This document shows, in pieces, positions 58,582-64,000 of a stretch of DNA of 64,000 nucleotides. The notes below the pieces were generated by a model. The model was not told where the DNA came from and searched no databases. It saw only the letters and a program-made list of their open reading frames with translations. Origin of the DNA: Eustoma russellianum (taxonomy: Eukaryota > Streptophyta > Magnoliopsida > Gentianales > Gentianaceae). The DNA lies in contig AP025054.1 in assembly GCA_036186865.1 (NCBI GenBank), positions 26,705,051 through 26,769,050 of the forward strand. The letters run 5' to 3'. Position 1 is the first letter of the stretch. Each line of letters opens with the position of its first letter. Position numbers and translations under genes: made by a program.

Positions 58582-60420
58582 TCTAGACACTTTTTACCTA
58601 TTCAATGCATATTTAAAGTGTACTAGGATATTCAAATTAGGGCTGATTGGAATATACGTACATGTGTAATTATTGTGCACTATTTTACAAAGTTCACAAA
58701 AATAAAATTCAGCACATGGCCAAGCCTTCATACACGCCTAATGCAGCCTTGGTGGAGCTTATGTGGAGCTTAGTTAGCATCTTAATTATTGGAGAATAAG
58801 CCACACAAGGTTAGCGACATAATGGAGGAAGCTACACAATATAACATTTCAATCTTTGTAGCAAATGTAACACATGCTGAAAATTCAGCATGTGAAAATT
58901 AGTGTGGGCCAATTTTTTATCTTAATGTTGATCAATTTATTTATCAAAATTCAAGGGATTGATGTGTAGTAGTATGGTAACATTTCAAAGTCCTGAGAAT
59001 ATAGCACATGCTGAAAATTCAGCATGTGAAGACAATAGTTAGCCAAATGTTAGTCTTCAAGTGTGATGAAATTTGCTTCAAAATTTGAGGGGATTAATTG
59101 TAGAATATTTGGCAATGTTTTGAACTTCAATTTGGCACATGTTTTTCATTCTATTCTAAGATTTTTTTCAGCCACTAAGTGATGACAAAACTCACCCAAT
59201 CAAGGAGTGCCAAGTAAGCAAGGCCAAGACAATCATCCAATCAAGTTGTGCCAAGTAAGCAAGATGGTGTCATATCTACACAAGACATTCCTCCAAAGAC
59301 ATTAAAGAGAATTCTCAAGAAGGAAGAACACCCAAAAGGGGGCGGCCAAGATTGATTAAAAAGAAGTGAAGAGAGCCAAACAAAAGCAAGACAACTCTCA
59401 TAATTTCCAAAGTGCAAAAAGTATCTTCTACTCTCTTCTTCTACATTTCTTTCTTCTCTTTCTCTCTCAAGCCTATTGTATCTATATTCAAACATATTGA
59501 ATATGCTTTGTTCATGCCACCATACAGGCCTCATTGTTGTAAAAGTTTGATCAAGGTGTGATCAAACTTTTATTCTTTCGGTGGTGGTGTTCGTGATCAT
59601 TGTGATTGCATCTATCATTTGTAAAGGGTTGGAGTTGGTGTGTAACTCCAGCAACCGTTGTGGTAAGGTGTTAATTTTGCTTAGTGATAACCGATGAAGG
59701 TGTCCTCGAAGACTGAAGTAGGTTGTCTTAACCGAACCAGTATAAAATTCTCGGTGTTATTACTTTCAACACTTTACTTTCAGTTTTCAGCATTTTGCAT
59801 CGTTTTTATTGCATTATTAAAAATACCAAACGACTTTCAAAAATTACCAAACTTTGCAGAAACATATCCACACCTCTTAAGTTTCATTTGGCGGAAGTTT
59901 CAACCCATTTGGATAAGTATAAGTTACTCAAACAATAATAGTTCTGAGACTAGTGCAATCTGAGTTTCAGAAGGTTGAGAACTTGAACGTATTTGACATA
60001 CCTCCCAAAGAAATTTTTCAAAACTGCTTCAACATATTAAAAAAAATATCTTAAAGGGTTTGTCATTAAATTCTCAGACTATTTGGAGTTTCGGATTAAT
60101 TGGAATAAAATTTTCAAATCAGACTACTGTTTTAGGCAGATTTGTGCAATCTGACCACGAACAATTTTTCAAAATGTTAGAGGTTAAATTTTGATCTGAA
60201 ATTTTTATGGGATACTCAGAACATCTGATAGTAGAATCTCTCCAAATTTCAGAATTTTTGAAGACCTGTAACCTAGTTATTAAAACATTTCAAAATTGGA
60301 TCTGAAAACAGAAACGGTTTTCAGAAGTTGAGTTTTTGGGTCAAAATAGTTTAAAAACCAAATTTTTCGCACCCATTATTCAACCTCCCCCCTTCTAGTG
60401 GTGCCTTACAGATCCTACAA
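58582..60420 (+). repeat. 3' LTR of F, segment 2
   Basis: Resumes at TCTAGACAC, collinear with 16,771 onward, and ends GATCCTACA. Palindromes at 58,870-58,894 and 59,004-59,028; TATA box at 59,741-59,748. It is followed by the middle of another element's pol, not by a PBS. Confidence 0.92.
59741..59748 (+). promoter_or_regulatory. TATA box in 3' LTR of F
   Basis: TATAAAAT after ACCGAACCAG. Confidence 0.65.
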
Positions 60421-62026
60421 ATCATAGTTGTGGGGTTAAAACACGTAGAAACATAAGTCAGGCTGAAGGACATAACTTAATATCATACTTATAACCTAAG
60501 AATGTTTAGGAAGCCTTAGGTGATATATCATGGATAGATGTCATGCATGAGGAGTTAAACCAATTTACCTGAAACAACGTATGGGATTTAGTACCTAAAC
60601 ATGAGAATAAATCCATTATAGGTACAAAATAGGTATTTAGAAACAAAATGGATGAACACGGAAATATTACAAGAAATAAGGCTAGGCTAGTCGCACAAGG
60701 TTATAATCAACAAGAAGGAATAGATTATGAAGAAACCTTTGCACCCGTTGTACGACTAGAAGCAATTAGATTGTTACTTGCTATTGCAAGTCTAAGCAAT
60801 ATTAAACTCTACCAAATGGATGTCAAGAGTGCATTCTTGAATGGATACATCTAAGAATAGGCATTTGTCAAGCAACCCCCTGTATTCGACGATACAAAGA
60901 ATCCTAATCATGTATAAAAGCTTAAGAAAGCTATATATGGTTTGAAACAAGCTCTTAGAGCTTGGTACGATACATTTGCAAACTTTCTTATTGCAACTAA
61001 TTATTAGAGGGGGACTATAGAAAACACATTATTCCTAAGAAGAAAAGATAATGACATATTAATAGTTCAAATATACGTAGATGATATAATCTTTAGTCCA
61101 ACCAACCTACCCTAGTAAAGGACTTTGAAGAATTTATGACGCCTGAATTTCAGATACCTATGGTAGGAGAGTTGAATTACTTCTTAGGGCTACAAATCAA
61201 ACAAACCCCTCAAGGAATTCACATTATCCAACTTAAGTATGTCAATGATATGATTAAGAAGTTTGGATTTGAAGGGTCGAAACCAACACCTACTCCTATG
61301 AGTGTTATTACCAAACTAGAAAAAGATGAAAATGGTAAATCTTTTGATGACACACTATATAGGCCTATGATTTGGTCATTGTTATACTTAACCGCATCTA
61401 GACCAGATATAATGTTTAGTGTATGTATGTGTGCTAGATTTAAATATTGTCATAAGGTATCTCATTACAATGCAGTTAAAAAGATATTTAGATATCTTAA
61501 ACACACACCTCATTTAGGACTTTGGTATGATAGAAATTCTAACTTGGAATTGTATGCATATAGTGATGCTGATTATGGTAGTTGTAAAATAGATAGATAA
61601 TCCACTAGTAGTATGTGCCAATTCATAGGAACCAACTTAATCTGATGGTTTTCTAAGAAACAAGCTAGCGTAGCTCTTTCTACCACCGAAATTGAGTATA
61701 TAGCCTTAAGTTTATGTACTACCCAAATACTTTGGCTTAAACAACAGCTTAGTTATTTTGGCATTACAATGAATAAGATTCCAATTTTCTGTGATAGCAC
61801 GAGTAGGATCAATCTTTCTTGGAATCCGGTACTTCATTCTAAGGCCAAACACATTAAAGTTAAGTATCATTTCCTTCTTGATCATGTTCAAAATGAGGAT
61901 ATAGTCATAAACCATGTAAGAAATGATCATCAGGTTGCTGCTATTTTCACCAAACCCCTTAGTCAAACCACTTTTGAAACTTTAAGAGCCAAATTAGGTA
62001 TGATGACCTATGGTACAGTTGCGTAA
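60421..62026 (+). pseudogene. pol: Pol remnant (RT and RNase H) of the outermost Sirevirus-like element
   Basis: Begins within the region before RT (a worn RTRRNISQAEGHNLIS-like stretch) and continues with WDLVPKHENKSIIGTK, ARLVAQGYNQQEGIDYEETF and QMDVKSAFLNGYI. The active site is near 61,075 (IYVDDIIF). RT end and RNase H follow (open 61,136-61,600 and 61,769-62,026): YSDADYGSCKID, STTEIEYI, LDHVQNEDIVINHVRNDHQ. Stops and a frame change occur at about 60,570, 60,630, 60,853, 60,916, 61,005 and 61,598. It is clearly diverged from A. Its 5' half would lie to the left of the window if F inserted into it. Confidence 0.9.
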
Positions 62027-62050
62027 TTCCATCTTTTGCATGATTTGCAA

Positions 62051-62367
62051 AATAAAGAGGGAGATAGAATAAGAACATAATTTTAGATTTTAAGGTTGAA
62101 TAATGAGTGAAGTTCAATTGGTATATGTTTCAATTGGTGTTCAATTGGCTCGGAGCATAGGTTAAGGGGGAGAATACAAGTTGAGAGGGAGCATGTATGT
62201 TTAAAACATGTGTCTATAAAGAGTTTGAGAGTATGAAAATAATTGGTATAGAATTGGTGAATTTTTCAAAACAACAAAATTGGTAGATATGTGATAAAAA
62301 ATTGGTAAAGATTTGTGACATTAAAATCATATAGGGTTATTTTGAAAATCATCCAAAAGGGGGAGAA
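62051..62367 (+). other. Polypurine tract zone of the outermost element
   Basis: AAATAAAGAGGGAGATAG at about 62,050, TTAAGGGGGAGAATAC near 62,163, TTGAGAGGGAGC near 62,180, and the final CCAAAAGGGGGAGAA at 62,353-62,367 before the LTR. Confidence 0.83.
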
Positions 62368-62614
62368 TGTTGAGAAATATGTTTGGATAATTTTCAAGGT
62401 CATGGTTTTAAGCGTTGAATAATTAAAAATGTCACACATGATGTTATAAATGATAAAAAGTTGAATAAGTGAAGAAAAATGACATCAGTCTCTCAGGTTA
62501 ATGCACATCGATCGATCGATGTACATAGATCCCTCATATCGATCGATCTAAGTAAGGCAGAGAAAAACCAAGAACTTACTATGAGACATCGATCTCTAAA
62601 CCTGAGACACATTG
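62368..62614 (+). repeat. Start of the 3' LTR of the outermost element
   Basis: TGTTGAGAAATATG follows the PPT. After about 40 bp it no longer resembles the other LTRs. It contains the 18-bp palindrome ACATCGATCGATCGATGT at 62,505-62,522. It is cut at 62,615 by gypsy H. Confidence 0.82.
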
Positions 62615-64000
62615 TGTAGCGCCCCGTACTCGGCTGCCCCTCGTACGGTGCACCCGCCGTACTTTCCCTTTCAGAAAAGTACAAAGCGTCGATACTTGAC
62701 TCGTAAAACCCATGGATAAACATGGATTACAAAGTCACGATCTTAACAGGTAGATAACAATACGGCAGAATTTGAAACTTTTACATAAATCATTCTATAC
62801 ATCCGACATAAGTTTTACAACCACATTCATTACATCAGTACTTCTGCAATCATCGCTTCCAACATAAATCCGTCATATTATGAATCCATTATAATAGAAT
62901 CCCTAAGCTGTCATCCACTCGTATTCTCACGGATGTGGGATCCTATGCTCGTCATCAATCCTTGCTACCCCGTTTCCTGTAAACTCTGGGAGGAAAAATA
63001 GGGGGGGTGAGTGACAAAGTCACCAGCAAGTACACCATAAACAATCATGCATTAAATGGAAAGTACATACAAGAACCGAACCCCTAAAATTTGGTCTCTT
63101 ACCATCATACCTGTCTTTCCATTTAAATGCCACCAAGGTAATAGAAGCATCGCTTGATCATAAAGGGAATAAGATCATAGCTTACATAACAACAACAATA
63201 AGATCGTAACTTAGGTAACGAAAGATCATGACCTAAGTAACATTACGTCTAGCGTTTAGCTAGCATCTCATCCCTTCCGTCAATAGCCACTAAGGCAATA
63301 AAATCGTAACTTAGTCATGTAGCACGTAAAGACACAACTCAGGCACAGACTCGACATCATGCTCATGACCATATGCAATGTGTATGAGTATGCAAATGCA
63401 GTGCATAATGAAAACATGAAAATACTTGAACTTTCTTTCTTTCTTTTAAATCATGCTCATCATAAAACAAGAGAGTGTGTCAGCCTATTATACCGGGCAT
63501 GACTCGGTTCTTATAACATGATCACCTTCAGGTCTATTATACCGGACCTGGCTCGGTTCTTACACTCTTCAGACCTATTATACCGGGCCTGGATCGGTTC
63601 TTATAATCTTCAGACCTATTATACCGGGCCTGGATCGGTTCTTATAACTCTTCAGATCAATTAACCCTGGATCTGGAGCGGGTTAAGTTGGACAGAAATA
63701 AATGGTACCATAGGAATCTTTTCGCAATCGTAAACCTCACTTTCAAAGATCTTTCTTTCAAAACTCAAAACTTCTTTTCAAAAGATCTTTCTCATCATTC
63801 TTTTTTTTTCATAAAATCAGTTTCGTGAACTGTATGAACATGGACAATGCGATGTATGATATGCAACATGCGACTCGTGAACAAATACATCATAACACGC
63901 ATATGCTGACTCGTCTCTTAAGCTGGAAAAACTGTCCAGCAATCATACTCTGTTCATACAGCCTCATGCTCATCAATTCGTGCTCATTTTCATCAACTCA
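62615..64000 (-). repeat. LTR of gypsy element H (minus strand; runs off the window)
   Basis: Starts TGTAGCGCCCCGTACTCGG, like the LTR end of C (TGTAGCGCCCCACACTCGG). It has the same hairpin position (62,659-62,682, GTACTTT/AAAGTAC) next to CACCCGCCGTAC, and a minisatellite at about 63,482-63,680. No coding region reached. The similarity places it in the C/G group. Confidence 0.85.
63482..63680 (+). repeat. Minisatellite in H LTR, five units of about 40-60 bp
   Basis: Units read CCTATTATACCGGGCCTGGATCGG plus TTCTTATAA and a short linker. The last unit changes to CAATTAACCCTGGATCTGG, the type found in C. Confidence 0.88.

Noticed and set aside
63482..63680. Regular repeats, considered as a CRISPR array
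   Set aside because: The spacers are not unique sequences of constant length; the units are contiguous minisatellite copies in an LTR of a eukaryotic element.

Overview
This 64-kb window is plant (angiosperm) nuclear DNA made almost entirely of retrotransposons. I see no host gene, tRNA, rRNA or CRISPR array. The evidence for a plant is: Ty1/copia elements of the Sirevirus (SIRE/Maximus) type, Ty3/gypsy elements with a chromodomain (Tekay/Del-like), primer-binding sites matching plant initiator-methionine tRNA, and an L1-type LINE whose ORF2 ends in an RNase H domain. The species cannot be named from this. The DNA is AT-rich, and most coding regions carry stop codons or frameshifts, as in methylated heterochromatin.

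The window reads as nested insertions. The outermost host is a Sirevirus-like pol remnant with its LTR (60,421-62,614). Inside lies Sirevirus F (gag 49,871-51,723; 3' LTR 52,024-60,420). F's gag is entered by a tandem pair, D and E, which share one LTR (31,267-33,937) and end at the LTR 47,202-49,870. D's gag is entered by Sirevirus A (1-30,532), the only copy with most of pol. A's integrase is split by an inverted relative, B (4,304-12,438).

Other insertions: gypsy C (16,973-28,763, minus strand, 4.6-kb LTRs, TSD TCTTG) and two 5'-truncated LINE ends (14,887-16,161) lie in A's 3' LTR. Gypsy G (34,279-46,318, plus strand, TSD TAAGA) lies in E's gag. A long LINE (52,931-58,581) lies in F's 3' LTR. 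Gypsy H (62,615 to the end, minus strand) lies in the last LTR.

Relations between elements: A carries protease, integrase, RT and RNase H (all now broken). D, E and F run from the gag stop straight into the polypurine-tract zone, so they look like one non-autonomous, gag-only family that would need pol from an A-like partner. B is also pol-less and carries two head-to-tail gag copies, each with its own primer-binding site. Gypsy G has the best-preserved gag-pol; removing two GT-AG segments makes it one frame interrupted only by nonsense codons.

Most notable: (1) the two intron-like segments in G, the first of which restores the gag-pol frame exactly; (2) an array of 24-nt hairpins with compensatory changes in the LINE 3' region, plus a covarying terminal hairpin; (3) the gag-only Sirevirus family; (4) the inverted gag and LTR copies in A/B, which could give double-stranded RNA.
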